Numbered from the stretch's first letter, positions 34,975 through 47,761 are shown. The stretch is 64,000 nt of DNA from Liriodendron chinense (GCA_003013855.2 ML058493.1:372001-436000), one strand, 5' to 3'. Notes: generated by a model from the sequence alone, not told the origin. Numbers and translations are program-made.

Positions 34975-36899
34975 CGTAATGTAGTGGCATATTAGACAAT
35001 CCACACAATTTTAATTAGCACGTGGCAAATCTAGCTGCTTGATCTGATGCAATGAGATCAGGTTCAAACACTTAAATCCAGGGCTCAAACACTTACATCC
35101 AAGATAATTCCTTGAGAGAGAGAATTTGTCAACATTGTTTCCTTCATCCTAGATGCGTTCCCTACGAGAGATAGAGGCTGTTGCCAGCGGTTTGTCAACT
35201 TTGTTTACTTACGTATCGTTCATTGCAAGAAAGAAATGCAGAGAGGCCGTTGCCTGCAAGTTGCTCAACATTGTTTACTTAACATCAACTATCGTTCTTC
35301 CCGAGAGCCTTAACCCAAGGCCAGCGCTTTCGCTCCCCTGTTTTTTCTACCGGTTTTATTTATTTTTATTTTCTGAGGAAACAACGAAGAGGTGAACGGT
35401 CCTTAACCACTACAAAGATAGAAAAAATTAAAAAAAATACCAGCCGGGCGTGGATACTCTTAAGAGCAGTGTACAAGTATCATTCCCACACGTGTGAAAA
35501 TCTAGGCCGTTCATCACGTGAACCCCGCCAAACATGTTAGATGGCACAAAATTCAGCCCTATCCAATCATCAGGTGGGGGCCACACGATTTAGAATGTGG
35601 ATCGTTTCTCTGAATCTTTTTAGCCATTCATTTGGTACGACGTTTGCCACATCATATTATCAAACCTGCTTAGTTTCCATCGTACGTCACAGATGCGGTG
35701 AAGTTCACCTGATTAATCTTATAATGATCCAGAGTGGATCTAGCCCACCTGGGTGGGCCAGATTTTAGGCCTCCCCATGGGGCATGACTATAATGATCCA
35801 ATCTCTTCACTCGTCAGGGTTGCACATGAATGAGAAGCGTCGAGTCCTTTTCAGACATTTTCTTTGAATTCAAAAGCCACATGATGGATGGACCATACCC
35901 TCAAAGTCTTAAAGATAGGACGATCCTGGCTGTCTACTCTGGGCTAAACAAGACATGGAGCACCATCATTTTAAAAATGTTGACTTGGGTAGCAGATTAG
36001 GTGTTACCTGGGCAAGGGAAGTGGATTGCGTCCGACCCGTCCGGACGATAATCCGTCTGGCAGGGCTCTGTGGGGCCCAGTGTGATGTAAGGGTCTTATC
36101 TACGCTGTTCACCCCTTTTCGCAGATCGTTTCGAGTTATGAGCCCAAAAATGAGCCAGGTCCACAGATCAAGTGGACCACACCAAAAGAAGCAGCGGTGA
36201 TAAGGAAACCTACCGTTGAAACCTTTCTAGTGGCCACTGTGATGTTTTTTAACCATCCAACCTATTCAACCTATTCATATGGTCATGTAGACCTGGAGAA
36301 CGTGAAAACACAAATATCAGATTGATCCAAATTACTTCTGCAGCTCCCAAGAAGTTTTTAACGGTGGTCGTTCAGTCCCCACTTCGTGGTCCACTTAAGC
36401 CTTGGTTCTGCCTCTTTTTTTGGTTCATATGCCTGTCGGGGTGCCGGTTAGGGCCTGTCGGCTGGGGGCGTGGATTAGGTGCTACCGGGATAACAGCTTA
36501 GTGGGTATGACCTTTATTGTAGGGCCCACCATGATGATGATATGTTGTAATATCCACTCCATCAATCCGTTTTTCCAGTCCATTTAAGGACAGTCCCAAC
36601 TATTAAGCATATCTAATTCCCAGGTGGACCACACGAAAAGAAACAATGATGATTGAACACTCACCATTAAAAACTTCCCAAGGCTACTGTAAGTAGATCT
36701 ATAATGTTTATTTGCCATCTAACCTGCTGATGAGGTCATACATAACTGAATGAAGGAAAAATACAAAGAATGGCTTGATCCAAAACTTTTTTTGGCCTTA
36801 AATAAGCTTTTAATGACCATTCACCACTTTTTTCAGTGGCGTGGTCCACCAGAGATTTTGATCTGCTTAAGTTTTGTCATAATGTCATTAAACAAACTG
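34975..36899. other. GGGCCCACC foldback copies and unassigned sequence
   Basis: 34,975-35,440 has no recognised feature. 36,040-36,400 and 36,480-36,870 are foldback-family copies (GGCTCTGTGGGGCCCAGTGTGATGTAAGG; GGGCCCACCATGATGATGATATG; AGTGGACCACACC). Open frames here are not coding-like. Confidence 0.55.
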
Positions 36900-37290
36900 C
36901 AAAAACTGAAAGGGCAAACTACAATAAATACGACTTTTACTAAGGAATGTTTTCCATGGTGAAATTTAGAATTTCCTAGGTAAAAGTTATTACCAGTGAA
37001 AATTTTTTACTCAAGTTTCGTTGTAATAAGACCCTAGGGGAAAACAATTACTGATAAAAAAAAAAAATTGTTGGTAAAAAGTTAATTATTACCGACGAAA
37101 CATTTCGTCAGCAAAAGTCTTTGCAAAAAGGTAATGCCATTATCGATGAAAAAATTCCTTAGAAAAGTTAGTATTACAAATGAAAAATTCCCTTAGAAAT
37201 GGTAGTGTTCCCAACAAATATTTCCTCACAAAAGGTGTTATTGTCAACAAAATATTTCATCCGCAAATATAAATTTTTTTCTGTAAATAT
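36900..37290. mobile_element. Degenerate subterminal-repeat block (DNA transposon end?)
   Basis: Repeated variants of TTACCGACGAAA/TTTCGTCAGCAAAAG, GTAAAAGTTATTACC and AAAAATTCCTTAGAAA occur in alternating orientation. This is the style of CACTA or similar subterminal repeats. No TIR was identified. It lies 600 bp from the broken MuDR-like gene, but I see no evidence that they belong together. Confidence 0.35.
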
Positions 37291-37879
37291 CATAATTATG
37301 AAACATGCAATTCACAGCCACCTAATAAAGCATTCAATATCCCAATCTCCTGATAAAACATTTAATTCGTATCCCAATCAAAATGACCATTCAAGCACAT
37401 ATATTATATAATAATGTTTTGAATAGAATTTCAAATGTCCATCCCACTAGTATATACAAATGTCCACCCACCAATACGTAAAACCAATATAAAAAAGGAA
37501 ATCCATCAACACGAACATCCCCATTATTACCAACAAAATAAAACAAACATCACTCTAAGCTCATCGATTTGCGCTCATAGCTATTGATTCTCTCTTTCAG
37601 TTGCATCAGCCCTTCGTCTACAAATGAAATTATAAATAAGAAACCCAATTCCAAAAAGAAAATAAAGTAAATAAACAAATTATCCAACTTGCCACAAGAA
37701 AATTCATCTTGTCTACTGAATTCTCCTTACCAAATTCATAGACCGCCTGAAAAATATTAGTTAAGGCTGTCAATGAGCCAAGCTGGGATCTCATTTGATC
37801 TCATGTGAGGGACACATCTCAACCAGGTCCAAAATTAACTAATTTCTCAAAAAATATCAAATAAAAAAAATTATCAGTC

Positions 37880-40540
37880 TATAGGGACGAAGGTGCATCG
37901 GCGACAATTATGACCTATTTGCTTGCATCTCGAGCATTTAACTATTAGCCTATCCTCGAATTGAAATGTAATTCAAATCTTCTTTGGTATTTCGGAAGAA
38001 CTTCTCTTTTGTAGGGGATTCATCATCTCGCACGTTGCTTTCACTTCATTCAGAATATCCCATTGGGTCTTGTCAGCCACTAGGTAGACCGACTCTTGGT
38101 ACGTTCTTCGATAAAAGTCTTTTCTATAGAAAGGAGAACAGTAATTGTAAACATTGAGCTAATACTTATCACAAGCCACGAGTACATGCACACAAGGTAA
38201 CATCATACGACCGAACTCACCACACGTATACCTCCAATCTCTTATCCGAACAACGTCTGTGATGCCCTTCAATCTCACTTAAAATTCATTTAAAGATATC
38301 GTTATACATTGTGTGTTCCACACTTTTAAGCAATAAAGTTCATTCAATCCATTTTTAGCCCAAGGAGTTAAGGTTCCTTTGTAAGTTGAAGCCTCATCTC
38401 TTCTATGGAAGAAGAACTGTTAGATTTTAGTACTCACTTCCTTGAGAAGATTGGTCACGGGGTACTCTCATGCTTCAATAAAAAGTGCATTCATACTTTT
38501 GATGATGTTGGTAGTTTCAACGTTATATCGGTTGGTGGAAAAGAATGTAGATGCTCATCTTTTCTTACCTATACCACTAAGAAACTGATATACGGTGGGG
38601 TTCACCGATTGAATGCATTGCATCATCTCCCAAAAAGTTGATGTCATGAACGTCTTAAAAGCACACCAAAAGTAACCCCTCACTGAATTGTCCGAACACG
38701 CTTTCTTCATATTTTTTAGAATATGGTGTACACAAAATTCATGGGTTGCATAAGGAAAGATGGTTGGGACTTCACCGATCAATCATTTATGTCGATCTGA
38801 CATAATAACAAGACTTGAAAGGATCCTAATTGTGTTGCGTAAATTTTGGAGGAATCATCTCCAACTACTATTGTTCTCCGATTCTCCAATCCCGTATGCT
38901 ACAGTGAGGACATAATTATTATCATTCATTGTCGTAGCAATGAAGATAACATCATTGTACCTTCTTGTTAAATGTGCTCCATCAACACACAATACCCTTC
39001 GAAGCAGCAGCTGGTAGCTTCGGATGCATTGTCCGGTTGCGATGAAGCATCTTTTGAAACTGTTAGTTTCTTCATACACCTGCAACGCCGTTATAGTCCT
39101 TATATTTTCTTTAGCCAGCTCGTGAAGATATGTTAGAATCTCATTGTAAGACTCCTCATAAGATCCTATGACTTCTTCCTCTGTAATCTCTTTGCCTTTC
39201 CATACTTTCTTGCAGTTGATTTCAATCCCGTATGTCTCATACATTCGATGTTGAATTTCCTTTAGCCTATAGATTAACCACGCGCTTATGTGGCTAACAC
39301 TGATTTCACTACTTATCAAACTGGTGGCTTTCTAATGATCTCTTTCCTTTCTCTTTGAAGCTACTGTATCCTCTCCATCATCAACAATAATTGCTCCGCG
39401 ATGTCTTGTCGGCTCGAATGACATGCTACATGTATGGTTAGAGTTGTATATCTTTATTTTGAACATCCTTGCACCATCTGCTACCGATGCATACATCCTC
39501 CGACTATAGGTGTCTTCTAAGCGCCTGATGGTAAATCTCCACTTGTTTGATTTAAGGAACTTATATTCGAATTTGTGGAGCATCACATATTTACATAGAA
39601 ATTTCTATCGGCGGCCTTTGTCCTTAAAATATTGTTCGACCGCTATTTTATTGGGGTCGTCCATTGGATCTGCATATCCTTAATGTTATGCGTTAACAAA
39701 AGCTCCATCGATTATATGTATACGCAATGGAATGATATCAGTTGGTTCATCTAGACTATTTACTAGAGTTTGTATCGGTTGAGTTAATGATCCAGGACTA
39801 TCTCGATATTGTTCATTGATCGATAAACCTAAATTTAGGTTAATAGATGATGGCGCGGACTGAACCAATGGATCAACAGACATAACATTTGCTAAGGTTA
39901 TGGGGGTATCGCAATCATCGACTCTGATGGTTGGTTGATGGTGTACGACAATCGTCAAGTCTTTGGTCATCACATGTATCAATGCTTGAAGGATAAGGAA
40001 TATCTAAAACTTCCACACTAGCTGGTCCAACATTAATTTTAGAATCTACTGATGGTTGTTGTTTGTTCAACCCTACTATCACGAATTGACAAATGGGAGC
40101 AGTATCAAGGACAATCTATACAACAGGTTGAATATTGGGGGACGAAATACTTGAATGTATTAGGATGGGTGTGTTCCTTGCTTGCACAAAAGGTATACGC
40201 CTTACTTTCTCTATATACAGTGGTATCTAAGATAATGGACTCTGTTCGAAGAAGAACATAAATATAAGGAGATCTTCATCATCTTTGATCACATGTGGAG
40301 GGTGTAATCTACGTACTGCGTCAATATACACAACCTTGATTTTTAAATCACATTCATCCAGCGTTGTCTTCACAATCTGATGCATTTTATCTAGGAGCTC
40401 CAAGAACGTAATATCATTCGTCACAACAATACATTTTGAGTCCCCACCCGTATACGAAAACCTTTACTTCTCATATACACCCTCCCCATCATAATAGCAG
40501 AGGATGGATCAGCGTCCCATAACATCACAATTTTGGTAAA
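37880..40540 (-). pseudogene. MuDR/Mutator-like (MULE) transposase, decayed
   Basis: Minus-strand gene relic, mostly one frame broken by stops. In order from 40,540: an N-terminal domain (DSKCIVVTNDITFLELLDKM; ...RLHPPHVIKDDEDLLIFM); a linker (39,982-39,686); a MuDR DNA-binding domain (39,586-39,332: WRFTIRRLEDTYSRRMY..., NSNHTC); and the DDE core (39,319-38,555) with VDGAHLTRRYND (first Asp), VIMSDRHK (second Asp), HEFCVHHILKNMKK (C-x2-H) and FWEMMQCI. A SWIM zinc finger follows near 38,200-38,260 (WRYTCGEFGRMMLPCVHVL) and a C-terminal CCHC knuckle near 37,890-37,930 (CSRCKQIGHNCRRC). It is full MURA length, but stops interrupt it at about 39,330, 38,850, 38,785, 38,405 and 38,160, and the N-terminal part is in another frame. 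The enzyme family cuts and pastes Mutator-type DNA transposons. No TIRs were found. Confidence 0.85.
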
Positions 40541-40596
40541 TCTGCAAAAAAGAAATATATAGAGGGCGTATTATTATTGGATTAATTTCTCTTAAG

Positions 40597-40990
40597 TAAA
40601 GGGTCAGGGTTTTCATCCATTAAGGGTATAGTTTGTCAAATGAGAAGGGTCGAGATTGTCATCAAATAAGGGTGGTTGTCAAATGTGAAGGGTCGACATT
40701 GTCATCCAATAAGGGTCGAAATTATCAAGTGTGAGGGTTTGAGGTTGTCATCCACTAAGGATCAAGATTATCAAGTGTGAGGGGTCAAGATTGTTATCCA
40801 CTAAAGGTTGAGATTATCAAGTGTGAGGGGTTGAGGTTTGTGATATTCTTAATGTCAACCTCAACTCTTCAAACTTGACAATCTCGATCCTATTTTAGGC
40901 TGGCTGTCAATCTCGAAACTTATTAGATGATAACATCGACCCTTACCTTATGATAACCATGATACCCTTCATATTTTGACAATCAAGATT
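40597..40990. repeat. Minisatellite with adjacent inverted copies
   Basis: About six direct copies of a roughly 43-bp unit (AAGGGTCGAGATTGTCATCC / AATTATCAAGTGTGAGGGG variants) at 40,597-40,850, followed by degenerate copies in opposite orientation (CTTGACAATCTCGATCC, TCGACCCTTACC, ACCCTTCATATTTTGACAA) to 40,990. The whole could fold into a hairpin. It sits just upstream of the MULE gene start. Confidence 0.75.
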
Positions 40991-41888
40991 TACATAGCAC
41001 ACTACAATCCCACCTCCTTCACACATGGTAAGTTGTACTCAAAAGAAATCTTTAAGTTGTACCCTACATAGCACACTATATAAGTTCAATAACGACTAAA
41101 TTTTTAAGTTTTAAAAGAACGAAGAATATGTGAACGACATATACCCTCAATTTGAAGGCCGAGTACCACTTCACCGGAAAAACTTGATCGTGGACGAAGC
41201 ATCCAATGAGAGAAGCTTGCAGAAGTCGGAGGATGGACGCCAAAGAGGGATGCCGGCGGATAACTCCGGATAGTGGTGGTGAGTCCCACGAGCTTATTTT
41301 TCAAGGAGGAATAAGGGCTTTGGCCTTTGCAGAATAGTGAAAAGGTAAGGTTTAGCCCTCTCTAAGGGCGTTTGTACACCATCTGTGGGGATCACCATGG
41401 CTTATGAGTGGAATACACTCCATCCATTATCCTCGAGACTTTATTTTCGACCATAAATGGAAGAATGATCAACATCCGCCAGTCACATGGACCACAACAA
41501 AGAAAACAAAGCATATGGAACGGTCACCATTACCGTTTATCAGGTATTGTGGGAAACACGTAGATCATGTCAACGTGATGTTACCATCTTCCCATATAAA
41601 CAAGGGGATACAAATCAAACGAACGGATTGGATCTACTTCGAAGTGGACCTAATGACAACTTACATCCACATCACTACCTCAGGATTAAAGACTATATAG
41701 TTTCTTCTTTGCTCAAATTATGTACCGATATAAGATCCAAAGTAAGGGTATTGTCATCCAAAGAAAAATTTTAAAAAGTCATGCGGCTAGTTGAGGAATT
41801 AGTTAAAGCCCATCAATAGGTAAGGAAATTCATCGTACTAAGGGCTCTTATGGTCAAAATCCCTTTTAGATATGTTCTATTAGCAATG
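40991..41888. other. Unassigned sequence and a short foldback fragment
   Basis: A 66-codon minus frame at 41,104-41,304 is not recognised. 41,360-41,650 resembles a diverged GGGCCCACC-family copy (CTGTGGGGATCACCATGG). Nothing else was identified up to the Sirevirus LTR. Confidence 0.4.
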
Positions 41889-44001
41889 TGTTAGTGCACT
41901 TTTCTCTGGCATACTAGTGCAACTTATTTATCAATCACGTGAGTCCATGTGTTGTAATGTCGATTGAGCCTTGGCAAGCTGAAGACCGAAGATTCAAGTG
42001 AATCAGAAGCATCAAGGAAGAAGAACAGATAAATGAGATGCCTTGGTGACCCTGACCCTTTGAACCAAAACACCCAAACCCTCTTAGATGACTTGGACCA
42101 ACTAAGAATACCTTCAGTCATCACCATTAGTCTTAGAATATCTTGAAAAACATGATAAGTTAGACTAATTAAAGAGGTGGAAGCTGCTGTAAACAAAATA
42201 ACCTAAACAGCAATTTTCGATTGATCTCCAATCAATCAGAGAATGGTTCCGATAGGACTCCGATACATCGGACACAGGTCCCGATCAATCGAAATTTGTT
42301 CCAGGGGATTTAAAAAATTCACTAGACAGATTTTTTATCAATCGGACAGTGTCTCCGATCATTGAGATGAGGTCTTTCCGATTAATCGAATCTCGTTCCA
42401 ATTAATCAAAATTTGTTCCAAAGAACTCTCTAGACAGATTTTCGATCAATCGGACAGGTCTCCCATCAATCAGAAGTGATCTTCGATCAATCAGACCTTT
42501 TTTCGATCAATCAGAGATACTGCGAATCTGACCGTTTTTTTACCGTTGGAAGAAAATCTATAAAAGGAGGGGGTTCCTTTTTTGCCAGATAAGAGAATTT
42601 TGAGGAGATAGAAGCCACCATTGTTGAAGATCATTAAAAGCTCTATTCCAAACCCAAATAAGTGATCTTCCTTGTGATTCATCACAAGAATAGAGCATTC
42701 AAAGCTCAAGATGAAGATGCACTTGTCCCTCTTTTGATCTCTAGAGATTGGATTGTTCTTGATAGCTAGTGATATTCCTATTCAATGCTCTATGATGAGA
42801 TCTTTGTAGGTGAGACTCTCTAAGCCACCAATTCCCATTAGTTGTAGAGATCTCAAACCTACCTCTCATCTATCTTTGTCATCTCAAGAAGAACATATGT
42901 AAGGGGATTGATCGTTGGAGCTGGAGCATTGGCGACACAATGGCATCAACATCGGGGGAGCACAAAGGTAACTGCTTGAAGCACGGGAGAGTGGAAATCA
43001 AGCAACCCGAAGTAGCGCACTAAAGGGGCTCAATCCGACAAGTAAGTTGTCAATTTTAAGAGTCCGGTTCCACTCTTCTTGTGGAGAATTGAGTGTAGAG
43101 TGTGTCTTCAAACTTGATAAGTTCGGTTGTAGGACCTAAACCCAGTTGTAGGGTCGAATTGAGTCTTCAAGGGGGAGCCTTCGGCGGGAGTAAACGCTAG
43201 GTTCGCTTGTAGGAGCTTAGCTCAATTGTAGAACATAAAACCATTGAGGTTCGGTTGTAGGACCTTGAATCATAAGTGGAGTCTAAATTGAGGTTCGGTT
43301 GTAGGACCTTGGCTTGAGTAAGCCTAAACAAGTCTCCAAGGGGAGCCACCAACACGGGTGTTAACGTGTAGGTTGGGAGGAACCTATAAACTCCTCAGTT
43401 GGGTGGATCCGATTTAAAATACCTTGATTAGGAGGAAGCAAATTTAAACTCCCTAGTAAATGACAGTGTGCTTAAAGGGGTTGAGTACTTGAACCAGGAG
43501 TGGAGTAAACCTGAAGTCGAACCACTATACATACTTGTGTTTATGATTGTATTTGAGCACATTTCTCAGTATGCATTTTGTTTAATTATGAATGCTTAAT
43601 TAGAATGTATGCTAGGCACTTGATAGGCACATCTACACACAAAAGACGTACTTTCACTCCATGATTAGACTTGAGCTTAATTGATCTATCCTCATTTAAG
43701 TTTACTTGAGTTGCATAGATTAGATTCTTCCTTAGTTTAATCATTTATTAATTTATGCTTGCTTAAATTAGGTTGTTTATTGTTTAAACCATATGCTAGT
43801 CTTGTGATTGGACCCACTTAGGCTTAGAAGATGAAGTGTTCTTACTTACTTAGTTTAATTTGATAAATCTGTTAAGTAGATGAAAAGAATTTCAAAAGGT
43901 CCTAATCACCCCCCTCTAGGACTTAGCTATAATTCTACTTACTCCTTAAGCCTCCACATGCGTATGCGTAGGTATCATGTTAGACTACCGACGTAATTTC
44001 A
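41889..44001 (+). mobile_element. Sirevirus 5' LTR
   Basis: Starts TGTTAGTGCACTTTTC and ends ...GACGTAATTTCA (2,113 bp), directly followed by a PBS. It contains TATAAAAGG at 42,559, a cluster of CGATCAATCGGAC-type palindromic words upstream of it (42,215-42,520), repeated TTCGGTTGTAGGACCTT words at 43,120-43,330 and the Sirevirus word CCCCCTCTAGGACTTA at 43,906. The element is cut off about 60 bp after the LTR. Confidence 0.8.
42215..42520. repeat. CGATCAATCGG palindrome-like array upstream of TATA
   Basis: Ten or more variants of TTCGATCAATCGGACAG / CGATTAATCGAA / CCGATCAATCGAA lie within about 300 bp, ending about 40 bp before the TATA box. Position is equivalent to the arrays at 33,606 and 60,984. 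Confidence 0.8.
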
Positions 44002-44003
44002 AT

Positions 44004-44015
44004 TGGTATCAAAGC
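44004..44015 (+). promoter_or_regulatory. Primer-binding site of the truncated Sirevirus
   Basis: TGGTATCAAAGC lies two bases after the LTR end. It matches the initiator-Met tRNA 3' end (usual PBS TGGTATCAGAGC) with one change. Only about 45 bp of internal sequence remain before the junction at 44,061. Confidence 0.8.
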
Positions 44016-44060
44016 GGGTTACTCTGATAAAGTAAGTGTGAGTTGCTCCAAGAGGGATAT

Positions 44061-45449
44061 TTGATTGTCTGAAACTAGAATATTTATAAATGTCAGTTTA
44101 ACTTAAGTTTAACTAATGTCATTTTCCTAATTATTGTAAATTTGTGAGTTTTGTGAAATCGGACACTTCTATGCAGTTCTAGGGTTCATTTTGAGAAACT
44201 TTAATAAATTGACCATACAAAAATTCCCTACGGATTATTTAATATTAATTTATCAATATTAAAGTTATTTAATTTATTAAATAATTAACTAAATTATAAT
44301 TTAAATGATACTAAAATCCTAGAGTGTTATAAACACGCCTGAGGAGATTCATTGGGTTGGGAAATCAATAATCTAAGCATATGCCTGGTGATGGACGAGA
44401 TGTATTGATTAGATTTATGGATAGACATGTGTACAGGACGATGTGAAAATCGTACGATGTCTTTACGTTGATCGTGTAATTCGAAATAGAAGCGGACGGC
44501 TAGATATTTCAATCTAGCAATGATAGATCATTCTAACAGTTAGTTTATTGACTTAACTAAGTACACAAAGTTTTTCAGAGGCCTAAAAGTGTCGGAATAT
44601 GTACAAAAGTGTATACATGTGTGCATACGTGTGAACAACATAGCCTAGAATTTAATTTCTCACGTGTGAACACGCACACGTGTACTTACTTGTGCACCCA
44701 AATTTTCAAGGTATTACTATTCTACCACCCTCACACAGAATTTCGTCCTCGAAATTCAATCCACATATAAGGTAACTGATGGAGGTACTACCTTACAATA
44801 TGTCTAAGTGTCTTACATGCTAAACGAGTCTAAGGTTTGAGGGCGTACAAGTATGTCTACATGATTACAAGAATTTGGGTTCTTACAATCTACCCCCATA
44901 TAGGAATCTCGTCCTCGAGATTCAAAATACTCCCGCGACCTAACTTCTATTTTACACTCTAATGTGCCTACCATATGTTACCAATGTAAGAGGCAAGAAA
45001 ATCAACAAAACATTCAAGCAACGAAAACATCACAAACTAGGCAATCAATTATAGTACATTGCAATCACAACAATCATAGCAAATGGAGACAAAAACAATC
45101 CTGACACTAGAGTAAGATCCCCGACGAAACTAACCGTCCTCAAACAAACACCATTACAAACAAATCAAACACCACAATACGGGGAACATCCTCAAATAGA
45201 GGCATGCAATTAATAACTTTTCAAAAAAAACAAACATCAATAAAAGAAAACAAAAAAACAAACAATAAGTACAATAGCAACAAAATCATACATAGCGCAC
45301 CCATTCATATGTGTGTACAAGCTTTCCTATTATTCAGTTCTCTACAACACTTACTTATGTTCATCTATAGACCTTACTTGAATTTCACTAGGTGCTAGCC
45401 CTAACCCTAGGCACTTTGGAATTCTTGAAATCTCTCTCTGATACCATTC
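44061..45449 (-). mobile_element. Internal/LTR fragment of Gypsy element X with PBS and PPT modules
   Basis: 44,061-45,119 is a direct repeat of 58,811-59,862. On the minus strand it contains, from right to left: a PBS (45,435-45,446); a pol-end/PPT-like module (CTCGAGGACGAGATTCC ... GGGGGTAGAT then TGTAAGAACCC, edge 44,887); a second such module (TTTCGAGGACGAAATTC ... GAGGGTGGTAGAA then an LTR-like start, edge about 44,719); and an LTR 5' part homologous to the Tekay and solo LTRs (to 44,061). GAGGACGA directly before the PPT is also seen at the end of pol in the Tekay element (54,810). There is no coding sequence. Confidence 0.65.
45435..45446 (-). promoter_or_regulatory. Primer-binding site of element X
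   Basis: The minus strand reads ...GGGCGTGACA, three bases, then TGGTATCAGAGA, an initiator-Met tRNA type PBS directly after an LTR 3' end (45,450). It fixes the minus orientation of X. Confidence 0.75.
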
Positions 45450-45937
45450 TGTCACGCCCTGAAAATCGAAACCAGAGTACAACGACCCAAAGCCCGAGTT
45501 CCAGGGTGTGAATATAAAATTCGAGCATAGATTCCTTGAGATTCCATTCCACACATCGTATAACTAAAATAAATCCCAAATATAAAGTTTCTTTTCCACT
45601 AATGTCTTATTACATTAAATTTTACAAAACTAAAACAAATCTATTACATTCGACGCTCGTGTGATATGTGACCCTCTGAGTACTCTTCTCTACCCGACTA
45701 TTTCTTCTTGGAGACCTGCAAGAAATTGTGGTGATTTTGGTGAGCTAAAAGCCCAGTGAGATCATTTTCAACATAAGGAAATTTCAATTGATTTAAGTTA
45801 AGATCCTACACAATGCTAAATGTGGAGAGTTATTTTCATGTTACATGTAAATAATTTTATGAGTTGTGTTCTTGAATGACGCTTGTGAGTATCATGATGT
45901 CATGGACGAGCATGTTCAATGCATGATGCATGATGCA

Positions 45938-46195
45938 ATATATATATATATATATGGGCAAATCAACCATGCCCCCCCATCTTCAACCAAGCAAATCAAC
46001 CATGGTCAACATCTCCAACCAGGCAAATTAACCATGCCTTGGGCAAATCAACCATGCCCGACGAACAGATCCCTCTGCCCCTGGATGTTAGGGTACCTAT
46101 TGTAAGTATTCAATCATGCTCACCTAACCTAGAGTACAGCGAGGCGGCAAATCAACCACGCACTCCAGGAGTCAAATCAATCATGCTCCTGTTCC
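45938..46195. repeat. (AT)n and GGCAAATCAACCATGCC array in the X LTR
   Basis: An (AT)n run (45,938-45,955) is followed by about seven variants of GCAAATCAACCATG(C/G) at irregular spacing up to 46,195. The array corresponds in position to other tandem arrays in the Tekay and solo LTRs. Confidence 0.8.
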
Positions 46196-47683
46196 ATCGT
46201 CCAAAATAAATAAAGCATATATAAAAGAATGCACATGAGTGTCATGAGTCTTGAGAGCACTTTTCAAACATACAATGTATATCAAAACCAAATTCCAATC
46301 ATACCATGCATGCATTATCTTTATTCAAGTAATTCCTCATCTAACCTTAGTTTCTTGTAAACGTGAAACTAGAGAATGACGTGTAAACTTTTAGCGTTAT
46401 TTTAGAGGTGATGTCGTGTACGTGATCTAAGCCTAATTTAAGTTTTGTCTAAAACTTTGATGCATGGAACCAAGAAGGAAAATTAAAGAAAGGAGAACTC
46501 ATCTATACATGAAGGAAAGACTAAGGAAAAGAAATACGACAAGACATTGTGTAACGCCCTGAATTTACCTTAATTATTTTAAAATTTTCTGAAATTTATT
46601 TCTATTTTTTTTATATTAAATACCGGCCATTGATATTAAAATTCAAATAACGGGACATCCGTAGGAGATCATATGGAGTACCCTTTATTAAAATTGCTTA
46701 GAATGACCTCATTAACAATGTAGAAGAGTTAGATTTTGTTAAACTCGAATATTTACAAAAATTACAAAAATACCATTAGTTAAACTTAAGTTAAGATGCC
46801 ATTTTTAAGTATTATAGTTTCTGACGATCACTTTCACGTAAAATCCTGGATTTGAGCTTTTGGGCACATATTAACCATACACATCAAATTTCAGCCCTTA
46901 AATCATAGTAGAAGTGGTCCAATTGTCAAATCAGCCCTTAACCCTTGATTTTCATGTCCATCGAGTGAGGAAAGTAGATGGTTAGTCCTAGTCGAATATT
47001 TCTCTTCATATGAATGACTTGGATCGTCTTTATCATGGACCAATAGTGTGATTTGATTGCCCCACATTGATAAGCCTCTTTCTTATGCGCAAAGTTATCC
47101 CGTTCTAGAAATTAACGAGTTACTGACTCTTCTCAAATTTGAACCTTTCAATTTACCCACTTCTCACCATCAATCGCTTCTCAAATTTGGACCACCCATT
47201 ATACTCATATGACTACGAGTTTACACAAAATCTGGACCCCGATCTACAATCCTACACCGTTGAACCACAAAGCCAGCCCCTTCCTTTTTCGCTAAAAGTT
47301 GGAATTTCAGATCTAGGCATTCCTCACCATCAATCAACCACTAAACTTTCTACAATTGTTTGCCTATCATAACTGCATATTTTTTCAAAATTTAGGCCCT
47401 GATCATCAAGCGTAGACCGTTAATTGAGATATAGCCCATTTTAGCACCCGTTAGGCCATTTTTAAGGATCGGCCAATCTAGAATGTGGATCATCAAGAAA
47501 TTTATGTATTCTGACTCTACTCTTCGAGCTTGATAAGATGAAAGGATTGGAATTAATCAAAGATCATCCAAATATTAAGATTTGAGAAACCCACCTCGAA
47601 AGGTTGTTACACAAGACCCCGCGTGCACATCCCTCTCCATATTTCTACTACGCACCTCCAAACCCTAATTCGAACCCTACCTC

Positions 47684-47692
47684 TATATATAA
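47684..47692 (+). promoter_or_regulatory. TATA box of the Tekay 5' LTR
   Basis: CTCTATATATAAGGCCCC, the only good TATA box in the LTR, is conserved in the 3' LTR at 55,979-55,987. Transcription would start about 30 bp downstream, just before the GA tract. Confidence 0.75.
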
Positions 47693-47730
47693 GGCCCCTC
47701 TTAGCCAAAGGAGACCCCCACCCACGAATT

Positions 47731-47761
47731 TGAGAGAGGGAGAGAGAGAAAGAGAGAGAAA

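Noticed and set aside
38405..38641. 78-codon plus frame
   Set aside because: Shadow of the MULE transposase relic on the minus strand.
41404..41774. Two overlapping 95-98-codon plus frames
   Set aside because: They overlap each other in different frames within a diverged foldback-family copy; no recognisable domain.
33298..44001. A single Sirevirus between the LTRs at 33,298 and 41,889
   Set aside because: The first LTR follows a PPT (a 3' LTR) and the second precedes a PBS (a 5' LTR), which is the wrong order for one element, and their sequences differ, so they are remnants of two elements.
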